DNA of 64,000 nt from Aporrectodea caliginosa. Taxonomy: Eukaryota; Annelida; Clitellata; Crassiclitellata; Lumbricidae. Position 1 is the first letter of the stretch; each line of letters starts with the position of its first letter. The stretch is from NCBI GenBank assembly GCA_020284085.1, contig JACEVL010000109.1, positions 124,001 to 188,000 of the forward strand, read 5' to 3'. The position numbers and the translations under genes are program-made. The notes below the pieces were generated by a model that ran no database searches, was not told the DNA's origin, and worked only from the letters and a program-made list of their open reading frames with translations. Shown piece after piece: positions 31,265 to 43,225 of the stretch.

Positions 31265-31395
31265 CCCAGGGTCCAATCTGACTCTTTTTATGCTCACATC
31301 AAAACTGTCCTTTTCAGTTTTCCTGGGATTGGGAGCTCTTCCGAGTAGTAGTCTTGAAAAAGCGCTATATAAATATTCGTCATGAATGAATACGG
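31265..31395 (+). mobile_element. LINE 3' end, second fragment
   Basis: Encodes YAHIKTVLFSF in the LINE C-terminal position, then AAAGCGCTATATAAATATTC and an AATGAAT tail. It sits directly after the previous fragment, in the same orientation. Confidence 0.6.
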
Positions 31396-31784
31396 AACTC
31401 TTGCATGGATATAGGCCGGTATACGAGGCAGCAAGAGACAACAGAATATGCAGGCAGATGCGTGGTCTATTATAAACACAGAATGAGTGACGACTCAGCG
31501 ACTCTGTCAATATGAATGAATGGAACCTGTGCAAGGAAAGCTTTATCAACGTTAAACAAAGATAACCATTGGCAAACGCATTGTGCGATGGGATATACAG
31601 CGAGAAATACGGAAACGGATTCACACTCTTAATCAAGAGATGGAAAACAAATAGAGGAAATCACCAACGATTCCTTGACATCCTTAAGAAATAAATGACT
31701 CCATACCCATAGGCCTACCTCTTGTTTTATTTACTTTTTCAATTAAAGCATTTGTCACTCACCCGAAATTAACAAACCTGAGGC

Positions 31785-31883
31785 GCGTGAGTGAGTGAGT
31801 GAGTGAGTGTGTGTGTGTGTGTGTGTCTGAAAGTGAGTTATTGAGTGAGCAAATGAATGAAGTGACTGCGTGAATGTGTACGT

Positions 31884-31977
<94 letters not shown>

Positions 31978-32385
31978 GTAAGAGAGTGAGTGAGAGAGAA
32001 GAGAGAGATGGAAAGCGAGGGAGAATGAGTGATTGACTGACTGACTAAAATGACTGAGTTACTTAATATGTAAGCATGCGTGAAAGAAAGTGTGAAAGAG
32101 AGAGCGAGTGAATAAGTGATTGATTGAGTGAGTGAATGCGCAAGTAAGTGAGGCAGTGGGAGAGTGAGTCAGTGACTGACTGATTGAGTAAGTGAGCGAG
32201 TGAGTGAGTGATTGATTGACCAACTGACTGAGTAACTGAGTGACTGAGTGTTTAAGTGTGCGTGAAAGAGAGTACATGTAAGTGCGTGTGTGTGAGAGAG
32301 AGAAAGTGATTGATTGATCGATTGAGTGAGTGAGTGAGTGAGTGAGTGAGTGAGTGAGTGAGTGAGTGAGTGATTGAGTCAATGA
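31785..32385. repeat. Compound (GTGA)n/(GT)n/(GA)n low-complexity region
   Basis: Includes a (GT) run near 31880-31908, about 65 bp of (GA)n at 31908-31974 and long GAGT tetranucleotide tracts near 32320-32372. Minus-strand frames here (THSL repeats) are by-products. Confidence 0.92.
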
Positions 32386-32519
32386 ATGACAGCTACAATC
32401 TTTAGACTGAAGACGGAGGCATACAGACATATTTAACTGATTGCCTTTTCGAATGATTGACAGGCAGACAGACTGCTTATTATTGAACGAATCTGAGTTT
32501 GTAGCCCACGTGATGCAGT

Positions 32520-32680
32520 GTAATGTAAAAAAAGTTATATAGCGCCATCATTCACCTCCCAGAAACGCTGCTTCCTTGGCTAACTGGCGGCTATTGTGGA
32601 CTTGAATTGATATAGCGCCAGTGTATAAGCTGGTCTCACTGACGCGGCTTTTGTGTGGCGGTGAGAAATTTCGAAGAATT
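32520..32680 (-). mobile_element. Two adjacent LINE-like 3' ends with ATATAGCGCC signature
   Basis: TTATATAGCGCCATCATTCA near 32536 and TGATATAGCGCCAGTGTATA near 32609. The second is followed by AGCTGGTCTCACTGACGCGG and CTTTTGTGTGGCGG, which is repeated in the other orientation at 63505-63570 and partly at 43226-43260. Confidence 0.55.
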
Positions 32681-32959
32681 ACTGATCTAAACAAGCGCGA
32701 CTTTAGGTAACTTAGAAATGTGTTTTGAGCGGAAGCAATTGAAACAGTGCGTAATGTTTAACACTTAAACGACGAACGTTTACTAAAAGTGGCTGGGAAA
32801 CCAATGCAGCTTGTCGTTGAAGTGTTAAAAGAAGGTTGTTCAACAATCCGCAGTATACAATCATATGCACTTGATAACCATGCATTCTGAAATGCTTCCT
32901 TGCCCGGATGCTATATACAGATAAACAATGTTTTCAATAAATCAGTCTATTTAAGTTCT

Positions 32960-33165
32960 TAATTTTCCCTCTATGACTAGCCCTAACTCTTCCTCCCCTA
33001 GGTTCCCCTGATATAAAATAACTTCTCTCTTTCAATTCTTTGCTTGTATATATAAATTTGTTTGTTTTTGTTTCAACGTATTAATCTTGCCATGTACTGT
33101 AACAGTCCTGTGCGTTTGCTAGTGCTTCTCAATAAAGAATATTCTTACTTCTTACTTACTTACTG
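32960..33165 (+). repeat. Dispersed repeat family U, copy 1 (LINE-like 3' end)
   Basis: CTCTATGACTAGCCCTAACT, CTCCCCTAGGTTCCCCTGAT, CTTGCCATGTACTGTA, GTGCGTTTGCTAGTGCTT, then CAATAAAGAATATTCTTACT and a (CTTA)n tail. The copy at 54160-54345 is nearly the same in the opposite orientation. Confidence 0.7.
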
Positions 33166-33517
33166 TTTGATCTTGGTCTTCTGCCGTTAGTTCGGGAGCG
33201 CTTCTGATGAGTCTCTCTTGTGAAGAGGCGCTATATAAGTCTGCGATTACAAGTGTTTCTTACGTAAGTGCATTCTTTGATTTTTGTGAGCGCTGTAGAT
33301 ATCTCGACGTTACGAATACGACAACTGTACAGTTGATTTTGGACAACGACTTTGCTTAAAAGGCGACCATAGACTGATGCCTTTGAGCATTATCACTGTG
33401 TAGTCTGCCTCTATATCTCTGTCTGTATGCATGTCAGTCTGCCTGTCTGCCTTTCTGTTGTATCGCACATTATGTAGGCTATCCAACTTGCACGTTTTTA
33501 TATGAAACCTGGACATC

Positions 33518-33570
33518 GTCAGCGCTCGTGAATAAGCTGGTGCCCTGCGCTTGGCTTTCGAGTAGACCTA
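33518..33570 (+). repeat. Dispersed repeat family W, copy 4 (partial)
   Basis: CAGCGCTCGTGAATAAGCTG, GTGCCCTGCGCTTGGCTTTC, then the match stops at about 33570. Confidence 0.6.
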
Positions 33571-33885
33571 TTCGTACCTATGGCCTGCATGCAACGAAAA
33601 GGCTCTATGACCAGTGCTTCTTGGGGTCATTCGCAGCCGGTATCGTAGGCCTACTCTATCATCGACATCAACACACGCCTACGTGTATACAATTTCAGGC
33701 ATCAAGTGCTCGTGTTTATTATAGCTAGGATCCTCTGCATGGACTCGGTGTAATTATAGCAACAGTATAGGCTTATGTTGAACATTCGGTAACAGAAAAC
33801 GCGAGTATCATTGAAGCGTTCATTTTTCTTTGGTATTAATATTATTTATTATTTGGATTACAGCCATGGATGATATGTTCAGCTG

Positions 33886-34012
33886 CCATTCATTCGTTCG
33901 TTCGTTCATTCATTCATTCATTCATTCATTCCTTCATTCATTCATTCATTCATTCATTCATTCATTCATTCATTCGTTCATTCATTCGTTCGTTCGTTCG
34001 TTCATTCATGTT
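33886..34012 (+). repeat. (ATTC)n/(GTTC)n microsatellite
   Basis: About 30 tetranucleotide units, mostly CATT with CGTT variants. Confidence 0.95.
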
Positions 34013-34142
34013 GCTCTTCGCTCACTTGCTCACTCACTCAGTTCAACTGACTTAAATTAATAATGGTACATGTACTATACTTATAATGAATGTTCTGTAC
34101 TAGATAACCTCTGTTAACCATCTAGCAACAGACTGCGTATAT

Positions 34143-34262
34143 AGGTGGCCCTATCCAGCGAGACCCTGGTCCCTTCTGGGTTCCCTTTTGTGACCAACAG
34201 ATCTTTGTTCTTTGTACAGCGAAATGTTACTTTGTCAATGTTTGGAACAATAAATTGATGGT
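34143..34262 (+). mobile_element. CR1-like LINE 3' end in + orientation
   Basis: GGTGGCCCTATCCAGCGAGA, CCCTGGTCCCTTCTGGGTTC, TTTTGTGACCAACAG, then AATAAATTGATGGTTATGAT. Block by block this matches the 3' ends of the minus-strand CR1-like copies. Confidence 0.68.
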
Positions 34263-35337
34263 TATGATTATGGTTAAGTTGTCGGAGATGTAAACTGTTG
34301 CCTATATTGCGTAATAATTCACTGTAGGAGAGTAAATCGCACGGAAGATGGTTTCGTTTTTAGAAAACACATGCATGGAGATGTAGGCATAATAAGTTAT
34401 TTGCGAAGTACGATAATTATTATTAAGCATTCTGTGTTTGATGGGTTGAAGCAACAGCGATATTTACGTCCTACACGTCAATATATTGGAGATGAAATAC
34501 AAAGTTCACATCTGTGAACAACTGAAAGGAAGAGTGTTTCCGTCGGATTGGGAGATGATTAGCAATAAAGGATAAGGAGATAATGAGTCTGCTAATAATT
34601 GGCAAAATGTAGGGAACGAGCAGACGAGAACCAAACAGCAGAAAATACGAACTCCTGTTATATAACCTCCTGTTATAGCCTACTGTAAAAGGCACAAAGC
34701 ATCAACCGATAACGCACAGAACCTTGACGAACACCATTGGTGAGAGGATGATGGCGAAGGAAGTGGCCGGTGGTATTTAAAGGAGCTAGAGCAATAGGGA
34801 TTGAATGGCATAATCAAGTATATAGGCCTACCACAGAATCAGACATTCCGTAAACTTAAGATGTCGTGATGCACTTTGAAAGGGTTTTTAAATTGTATTT
34901 TTGCATTTAACGGTTTGTAAAGCGACTCTCAGAGTGCACAGCAATCAAAGGCAGTTTGGTTTATTGTGGCAATTCATTAAGAAGCCGTCGATAATACGTC
35001 TAACAAAGACGTGTAGGAAATTTGCTGAATAACTATTACTGCAAGAAGTTTACTGTGCTTTGAGGTGAGGACGATTTCAGTGGATACCGTAAATCACTGT
35101 CTCCGCAAACACGGATTGGTTTTGGTGTGCCATCGGTTGATGCCTTGTGCAATAGACACCGTTGTAATAGAAGCTACTAACTTATTATTACAATAATAAG
35201 CTATATTTCGAGTTAGCATCGCATATCTCTCCAATGATAAGCACGATGCGGTGCTGTGATAATGATGTGTTAATCTGTTACTGGTTCCGTGGCTCGGTCC
35301 ATCTAGTTGCCATTCAGATCAAGCAGCTTGGAGAGTA
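34263..35337. other. Unannotated stretch
   Basis: No gene or known repeat recognised. Confidence 0.4.
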
Positions 35338-35515
35338 CTTATGGGTAACCGATTGGTTTGTGACGCAGAGTACGGGTTCGATCCTCCTCTGAGACGGTCA
35401 CTGTGCAGGGACCATGAGAAAGTTATTCGCTCACAATTGCTCAGCGTATCAGACTATCAGACTAAGATTTACTTACCTTAAGCGCTATAGAAAAACGTGT
35501 ACATTTACATAGGGC
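35338..35515 (+). mobile_element. tRNA-derived SINE
   Basis: GTAACCGATTGGTTTGTGAC, GAGTACGGGTTCGATCCTCC (B box), GTGCAGGGACCATGAGAAAG, then AGCGCTATAGAAAAACGTG. The body after the B box matches the SINEs at 44338 and 58306. Confidence 0.7.
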
Positions 35516-36953
35516 CTACATGAATACATATCGCCATTTCTAAGAAACCCGCAAGGATGCTGAAACAACGTAAAACACCCGACTGTCTAACAGATCTTAA
35601 AATATACTAAGAGTGCCTTTAGATTATGAAAAGTACCGTTCACCTGTTCTTCTGCTGCACGAAAGTGGCAAATCGTTTTTGAGCCCGATAACCCTTGAGG
35701 GGAAGCCTGCTTTGTTGAATGTTGTCGTCCATTTAGCCTACACATCAGCCATCAGAGGACTGCGTTTGAAACAGGCCTGTCAGACTAATAGCTTACCATA
35801 TCTATAGCGTATTAATATAGGCGGCTTTAGAAAAAACTGTCAACAGTACTATCAATTTAGTTTCTGAGATTTATTACATATTCTCGCAAAACTGTCAAGC
35901 AATTACCATATGCAAGGAAAATTTAACTATATAATAACAATTTAATTTCTGTTAGGCTAATATCTACATTATTTTTACTTTAATTCATTAAAGTTAGAAT
36001 AAAGTTAAGTTACTGTTGAATTTTAGCATAGGACTTTTAAATCTGCAATACATGCACTATACTTATTTAACTATAGGCCTATTAATTTGTTTAATTCATG
36101 TGCAAGGTAGGCCCTACCTGTGTCTAAATTTGTTTTTTCAATGTTGGCTTTCAGATTGTAAATGTTTGTGTGCAATGTATATATCTTTAATGTCGGCAAC
36201 ATAGTCTTTTTCTATACTTACACGTAACGTAAATTTCTGCGCAATTGTTCTGGAAAACATCTGACAACATTGTGAAAGGGACACGTATATGCCCGAAGCA
36301 GTGAAACTGAAGATCGTAAAGCGAGTAGGCCTATAATTGCCATTTTCGACAACAGATGATTTTATTATTACGTTCACGGGGTTAATCAGTCCAAATTGCT
36401 AACACATAGACTAAACCCTATATATACTAAACTGAGAAACAATTCGCTCAAAAAGTCGTTCTACATGGCTAAAGTTTTATCTGACATAGCTGAACACCAC
36501 TTGCAGTATCACCGTTTAAAACGTCGGATAGATCCAATGACTCGAGTTCAACTCATGTGCTCAATATCCGTTTGACTCTTGCGGTCTTTTTGAATCATCC
36601 GCTCAAAATTTCCGCTCGACTTCCCTGAACACTTTCCCAGCTGTCATTCTAGACTGGATATAGTTTGAGCAGCGGCAGGTGCTCGTGCAATATAGGCCTA
36701 CTGGAATGTACTGTAAGTCTGTAACAACACATTTACGTAGCGCCTTTCAAACCCCCTAAAAGCGTTGCTTGCACGGCTAACTAGCTAATCTAAACAGGTG
36801 TGCTTTAATCTAAACAGAAAATATGTTGAGCCGAATCGAATGGATCAGGACACATAAACGTAAAAGAAGATTGTTCCAAGAGCTGAGAGAAGCCCGATGA
36901 GCTCACACCGATGTGCGGAAGCGAGGAGCCTGTAAATCTTCGCAGGTAGCAGA
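35516..36953. other. Unannotated stretch
   Basis: AT-rich, no gene seen. A LINE-like end with ACGTAGCGCCTTTCAAACC lies near 36733-36785 (-). Confidence 0.4.
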
Positions 36954-36961
36954 GCGTATAC

Positions 36962-37313
36962 CAGAGGTGCAAAAACCAATTGTTTTTCCAAATTAAAAGT
37001 TGTTTGTTTGTTTTTTGTTTTCTAAATGAAAAGTTTTTGTTTTGCTTTTTAAAGATTTTCTTATTTCGGATCATAAACTCATAAAAATGGCACGAATACC
37101 GTCCAAATTAATCAGATGAATTTAAATGAAATGAACGTATTGTAACGAAATTAACAAAGTCGAAAAAGCAATTGCCAAGAGAGTTGAAGAGACGTCATTT
37201 TTGGCATTTATAATTTATAAATTTATATATTCAAAAAACAAATTTTGTGGGTTAAAAAAATTTGGTATTTAAAAAAAGCAAAAGACAAATAACCAAAATC
37301 TTTTGCAGCTCTG
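36962..37313. mobile_element. hAT-type MITE just downstream of the zinc-finger gene
   Basis: The ends CAGAGGTGCAAAA and the complement of TTTTGCAGCTCTG are inverted. Flanks GCGTATAC (36954-36961) and GCGTATGT (37314-37321) agree at six of eight positions, consistent with an aged target duplication. It lies about 50 bp beyond the stop codon of the minus-strand gene, so probably in its 3' UTR. Confidence 0.7.
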
Positions 37314-37363
37314 GCGTATGTATAGGCCTACTGATCAGCGAATACCAGACCGACTCGTTACTG

Positions 37364-38854
37364 TTATTCGACGTCGTTGAACATGGCTGCGTGGACGATG
37401 TCATCGATCAGATCTGTTTCGGCGAAGCTCTCGTCCTTGTCGCTGATGCCGAGTGAATTGGGAGCGAACGCATTCACGAACCGCAAGACGATCCTTCTGA
37501 ATTCCTGGAGTTTCTGGAAATGCGGACAGATGGCGCCCTCAAACGACCCCGCTTCCCTTTCCCTCTGTCCAGGAAGAATGCGGCGCAGTCGACGTTCCAG
37601 AGGAAGCGATGTATCGGAGGAGGATGAGGAGGAGGAGGCTGAGACGCTGTTGGAGTTATCGTCGGAATCCGGATAGGGAAACGATGTCCCGGTCGTTTGT
37701 CCAACGGAGGTATCCGTCGAGTCCTTGACGTCGTCGATGGAAGGACTCCTTCGAGCGATCGACAGATCAGTTGGAACCTCATCGTCGTCTCTCATCGTCA
37801 CTTCCGGTTGTTGCCTCATCATCACGTTCCTCTTTCTCGTCACAATCTTCTTCCGGTTCACGATCTTGAACCGACGAGATATCGTGATGGTGATGCGGTT
37901 TCTTCAGATAGGAGTCGTGTTCTGTTGTTTCTTCGTTTGGTTCCCTTCTGTTGGTCTCGGAATTGGTCTCGTCAATATGTTCTGTGGTTGGAAGACTCTG
38001 GTGGAGACTCTGCTGGAGGTAAGGGATTCTTCCGCCGTCGTCGTCCACGTCCACGGCATTTGAGTTGTCTGGAGATACACCAACGTCGACGCTTGGAGAG
38101 GTTGGTGTTGGCGGGTCCTCGTGGTAGATGTTCTGTCTTTTCGTGACTGTCAGATCTTCTGGAAACGACTGAGGAGGAGACGCTCTTTCGCAGAACAGTT
38201 CGAAGTCATCGTCCTTGACATTGACCAGGGAATCGTTTGCAAATCGCGGCTGACCATCGCCACCAGACATCGAACCAGATTGACGGACTACACTGGACAG
38301 ATGGTGGTCGTCGTATTCCTCGTTCTGATATGCAGGTTTCTTATCGTTAGACAGAAGCTGCGTCAAGTTGGTCTGGAAGACAGGAAGGTCGGTCGACAAG
38401 TTCAGTGAACGGTGATTGAAGAACGGGAGCCCGGGTCCAGTTGACAGAAACAGTTGGTCGTTAGTTGCCCTCTGTGGAACGAGGGCGAAGTAACTGCCGC
38501 CGTTTGGCCACTCCCTTCGCATCTTCGACCGAGTTGGAAGGCTCCAGTTGGCCATCGGTGGATTCGGCATGTAGGTGGAGAAACGTTCTCGCTGGTAAGT
38601 GAAGGCCTGGATGGAGTTGGCGTCCGGTCCTGCTCCAGCGAGGACGGAGCCGAGACATGGGACGTCCTTGTTTGGCAGGGACAGGTAGATGTCGTGCTTG
38701 AAGTCGAGTGACTTTCGACCGCGCGTGCTGTCGCTTCTCTTGTCCAGGTTGTAGAAGCGCAAGTTGCCGGCGTGTCTGCTGCGAATGTGGGATTTGAGCA
38801 GGTGCCCTTGAGTGTAGCGCTGGCCACAGGCTCCGCAGTGGTATGGACGCTCCC
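37364..38854 (-). CDS. C2H2 zinc-finger gene, terminal exon (finger 3, acidic region, PTDLS motif); one frame change
   Basis: The acceptor CCGTTTCAG (minus) completes a Gly codon, giving HTG-ERPYHC across the junction. The exon has one C2H2 finger (CGACGQRYTQGHLLKSHIRSRH), then about 330 residues of low-complexity, increasingly acidic sequence (PEDLTV; EEDCDEKEERDDE). The first frame ends at 37779 (CGA CGA TGA). A second frame, open from above 37861, carries EVPTDLSIARR and runs to TAA at 37364-37366. The two parts join with a +1 shift. PTDLS fits the PxDLS docking motif for CtBP co-repressors. Likely a nuclear DNA-binding repressor. The frame change could be an assembly error, a mutation or recoding. 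Confidence 0.75.
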
Positions 38855-39714
38855 CTGAAACGGAAATCAACCATAAATAGTTATATACAGTGACGATGAC
38901 TTTATTGGAATGAATAGATAAGTTTTATGACGTTATAATTATCGTAATATCTTATATTATTATGTTGTATTGCATAGTGTTGTGTGGTATTGTACATGTA
39001 TGCGTTTCTGTGGCATAATATGAGATGATGTAAATTGTTAAATGATTTGTGTTGTATGTGATATCATAATTATATGATATGATGTGATGATATATTATAT
39101 TGTTTTGTATTGCATTGTACAGTATTGAATTTACGATACTTCATATTATATTATATTTATTGTATTATGTGACAACGGAAAATAATTAATTAAGAAAGGG
39201 AATAAAACAGAACAGCTAAGCAACATGCGCATAAAACATACAAAACGACAGGCATAGATAGAGAGACAAACAGGCATATATAGACAAACGCAGACCATGT
39301 CAGACATAGCCAAAATAATAGACACAAAGATATACGCGATGAGACAATAATAACGACAGATATGCAAGAACAGGAGAAACAGACAGACAAGAAGATAGAA
39401 AGACAGACACAGACAGAAATTGTCATTATAATCAGCAACTTCCATAACGCCAGTGTCCAGTGCACAAAGCATCAAGCAATTGAGCACTATAGTCAAACCG
39501 CATGCAGTAGGGAGCGACAGATACTGACAGACAGAGAAACAGACAAACAGGCAGAGAAAGACACAGAGAAAAACTAGAGGTACATGAAGAGACAAAAATG
39601 AGTAAATTAGAAACGAAGAGGTATAGAACGATGCGCGTGATAATAAATCTACTATTTAGATTGAAGTTGAACGAATATCAATCAAAGACTATTATTGTGA
39701 TCCTGCTGACTGAC
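38855..39714 (-). other. Intron of the zinc-finger gene
   Basis: The 860-bp intron contains TATATT-rich sequence (38880-39180) and a GACA/CAGA-rich low-complexity tract (about 39240-39590). No other feature. Confidence 0.65.
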
Positions 39715-40782
39715 CCGTGTGTGTTCTGCGGTGAACGGACAGATTGCTCTGATGTTTCGTTTCGTATTTGCAGTCCTCGCACTTGAAGACCTTGGCCGGC
39801 AGCCAGTGCTCCCTTTCCATGTGTCTCTGCAGGTAGACCTTCCTCTTGAACACCTTCTGACACTCGGCGCACACCTCGACGGGTCCAACTGCTGTCTCTT
39901 CCTCAGCCACCGATGCCAGCTCAGCCTCAGGACCAAGGCGGTCGTTCAACCGTGACCTGACACCCACTGAACCGTTTCCACCAATCCTGCGCATCTGGGA
40001 ACCGTCAAGAAGTCGTCGAGGATCGGTAAAACCATTTCGGCAAGCGGTGTTGGAAGAGCTGTCATCTGTCTGCCACAAACAAAGGGAATTCCCGGGTTTC
40101 AAGACGGAGAAACCTCGCAGCGAAGGATGTTGGAACAACTGCGGCAGAAGCGTTCTACCACCGAAGCCGCTTGCCCGGTCGTCCAAGGTCTCAGGAACTT
40201 CATTGGCTCTTAGGGGACTCGTGGACAGCAGTGCAGCTGTCGCAGCCGCAGTCTGGTATTCTGGAATGTTCAGGTTGAGACAAGCGCTTCCAACGATTGG
40301 TTGTCCAAGCAGAGCCAGACGGGACAGATCGGAACACGCCTGCGAACGTGCGTTGAACTGTTTTTCGAAGGAAGTCTGGGCGACGCTGGGATTCGCCACA
40401 AGTTCCTCCTTCGGAAAGACATCTCGATAGGTTCGAGGCGTTGGCGAGGTTCAGCAGACCAGGCGATGGTGTAGTCGTCACAAGTCTAAGCCGAGGAACA
40501 TCCGTATCTTCTCTTTGTCTCGCAGCAGAGCACAAAAGATCCGTTCCATCGCAGTTGTCCGATTTGCCCTCGAGCGATATCAGTTCTCGATATTCAAGAC
40601 CGAGTTTTCTGGGCGTCACCTGCAGTTTCTGACGCTTCACTGGAATCCGGAATGCCATCGGGTCCGGCTGCTCAGTCGTGCAGGAGACGTCAATAACTTC
40701 TTCAAATGTTCTCTTTAGTGTCAAGGAGAAAGCCATTCCGTTATTATAGTCCGATTCAAAGTCTCTCCTGATACGTTTCCGT
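39715..40782 (-). CDS. C2H2 zinc-finger gene, upstream exon (fingers 1-2); one frame change
   Basis: On the minus strand an acceptor (GGTTTTCAG) precedes 40782; the first internal ATG is at 40736 (MAFSLTLKRTFEE). The first frame gives a basic/hydrophilic N-terminus to about LVTTTPSPGLLN. Near 40450 the sensible frame shifts by +1 to TSPTPRTYRDVFPKEELVAN and then runs into two C2H2 fingers (CAECQKVFKRKVYLQRHMEREH and CEDCKYETKHQSNLSVHRRTH). The exon ends one base into a Gly codon before GTCAGT, matching the next exon. No orthologue is recognised from memory. More 5' exons probably exist. The frame change has no homopolymer nearby. Confidence 0.74.
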
Positions 40783-41149
40783 CTGAAAACCAATGAATTT
40801 ATAAACAATTATGACGCTTTGTTAGATATAGTTTTTAAATTAACAGAAATGAATTACCGTAATTATTATTAATTGGACATTAGGTCATAGCTATGAAGCA
40901 ATTAGAACAGTCGGCGAGGAGAGGTCTACCAGTGGATGTTGCTTTATGGTATCTTCGCAGCAAGGGCAACCAACTCTAGTCCGCAGTATCTGTACTCCGA
41001 TGTAAACACGGTGATCTATGTCATGCTAATTTAACAATTTGACCATAGTTAACGGGACTGCTCTTTTCGCCTTCTAATAAATTAATACTCCTGTATCCAA
41101 ACGCACAGCATGGTACTCTGCCATAGAAGACAACCACACACAATATATA
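40783..41149. other. Upstream of the visible zinc-finger exons
   Basis: Probably intronic. I see no further exon. Confidence 0.4.
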
Positions 41150-41290
41150 AAATCATATCAAACTTTTTTTATTGAAGCCGTATCAAGTCACAGAACATTC
41201 CAACAGGAAATATCAAGATTGGCCACAGGAGGAATCCCAAAAGGGATCAAGATCCCGCTAACTAGGGACACCTAGAATAACCTTGCGCTA
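41150..41290 (-). mobile_element. CR1-like LINE 3' terminal fragment
   Basis: Minus strand: AGGTGTCCCTAGTTAGCGGG, ATCTTGATCCCTTTTGGGAT, CCTGTGGCCAATCTTG, then CAATAAAAAAAGTTTGATAT. Only the 3' end is present. Confidence 0.72.
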
Positions 41291-42051
41291 TCACTAAGCT
41301 TGTAATATGCGTGCGTGCCTATACGATCTCAATCTGGAGTTATCTAAAAGGGCTACATAAAAGCTAATCGCAGAACGTCAGCTTACCCACTAGCGTTGCG
41401 TCACGTCAGAAGAGTTGTCCAAAGAGACCAAGTGAGGCACAGACCTATGTGCACCCAATATCAGGCAGCATCACGCTAGCCACACATAGACCTATATATA
41501 TATATGATATATCATGTGAAGTCATATAAACATAGGTCTATGTATGTGTGTGTGCATGCATATGGTTGGCCTATATATGATGCAATTATACACGCCAACA
41601 GAATGCATGCTGTATATGTTTATGTGGCTTTAATCGACCTGCACCTAAGCCATAAATAGTAACAGACATCGCGTTAACGCAGGCGCATCTATATCCTCCA
41701 CCCATCCATGTTTACCTGCATATATTTACCTGCTCCACCAGTACACATTATTCACAATAGATATACTACGCATAGTTATACGTACACAGAATACACGTGT
41801 GTGCATGCATGCAAAAATATATAGTATATATATAGCACACACACACAAACACACACATACATATATATATATATATGCATACCACGGCATGACTATATAT
41901 ATATTATATGTATGTATATAAGTATCTGCACTTTAGTGTAAGGGCAGACCTATGTCGATTCAGTATATTTGTGGATAGACGGACGGTAGAGACGATCAGC
42001 GAGAGCGTGGGATCAGTTACGCAAACACAATTACATGGCATTTGCAAGTAC

Positions 42052-42086
<35 letters not shown>

Positions 42087-42570
42087 CACATTACACATAT
42101 ATATATATATATTATATATATATACAATTATATGCTATTTATATGTGATATCGAAATTATGTGCCATAAAATGTCATTATATTTATATAGGTATTTATAG
42201 TCTTACCCCGTAGAACATAAATAAAAAGCCTATTTACCACTAACATATATATATCATATATATTCGTATATATGGATATATGTACTTAAGTAAACATTCA
42301 TGGTTTCTGTATGTGTGTGTGTATACACAACAATGAATTCGGTGCTGAGTTAGTGATCGGTCGGCCATAATACATTAGACCGTGTTATTTGTGAGAGGCT
42401 AATTCATGAGCACGCGCCTGCAGTGTGTGTTATATCAGCGAAGAGGCGTATCTCTCATACAAAGGCCCATAAGTGCATCTTATAGAGGCAGGGAGGCACA
42501 CTGCACGACACACGCCTCTCCTAACGAAGCCAACATGCATACATATGTACGTGCCAACCTATAGCCAGTT
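41291..42570. other. TA/CA-rich stretch without genes
   Basis: TATATA and ACACAC runs at 41495-41515, 41815-41880, 42050-42125 and 42245-42285. Frames here are repeat by-products. Confidence 0.6.
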
Positions 42571-42579
42571 ACAGATTCA

Positions 42580-42830
42580 TCCGCCCATTCGTTCATCCAT
42601 CCATTCATCCATCCGTCGATTCATTCATTCATCCAGCCGTCCGTCCATCTGTCCGTCCGTTCGTCCGTCCATCTAAACATCCATCTTTCCGTCCATCCAT
42701 TCGTCCGTCATTCCGTCCGTTCGTCCATCCATCCAACCATCCATCTATCCGTCTATCCATCCTTCCGTCCGTCCGTCCATCCGTCCGTCCGTCCGTCCGT
42801 CCGTCCGTCCATCCATTGGTCCATCCGTCA
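42580..42830 (+). repeat. (CCGT)/(CCAT)n tetranucleotide array
   Basis: About 60 units of the CCRT, TTCR and CCAT type, with an almost pure (CCGT)n core at about 42768-42810. Confidence 0.92.
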
Positions 42831-42856
42831 GAATCCCGCTCACCCAGAGATTTTTC

Positions 42857-42960
42857 AACTGTGTTGCTTATTGTATTGTATTGTATTTGAACACTTGTTA
42901 TAGCGCCCCTTCCAGATTCCTATTCAGAGGCGCTCAATGCTTATACATTCAGGTTAGCTG
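42857..42960 (-). mobile_element. LINE 3' end with (TTGTA)n tail
   Basis: ATTGTATTGTATTGTATTTG then AACACTTGTTATAGCGCCCC and TCAGAGGCGCTCAATG. Confidence 0.55.
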
Positions 42961-43225
42961 CATGAGACCTATTCTTCTGCTCAAATGAAACTTCTGTAGC
43001 TCTGCAATGAGGCAGATATATTACTGCTAAAGAATATCTTATCGGGGAAACTTAAATCCTGGATGATACATCCATATCTAGCTGCTTGGGCAGCGCCATC
43101 CTCGGAAAAAGACGGAATGAACAACTCCACGAAAAGGGAAATGCCTTTTTGCTGCTTATGGAATGCAGTCGGCATCAACCGAAGGCCGAAAAACTCCGAC
43201 GAACTAACGTTTTTATAGACAGGTA

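Noticed and set aside
31785..32430. A THSL-repeat protein on the minus strand
   Set aside because: Translation of (GTGA)n simple sequence.
40405..40462. A GT-AG 'intron' of about 37 nt that would restore the frame in the zinc-finger gene
   Set aside because: It is too short for an animal intron and lacks a branch/pyrimidine tract; an indel or recoding is more likely.
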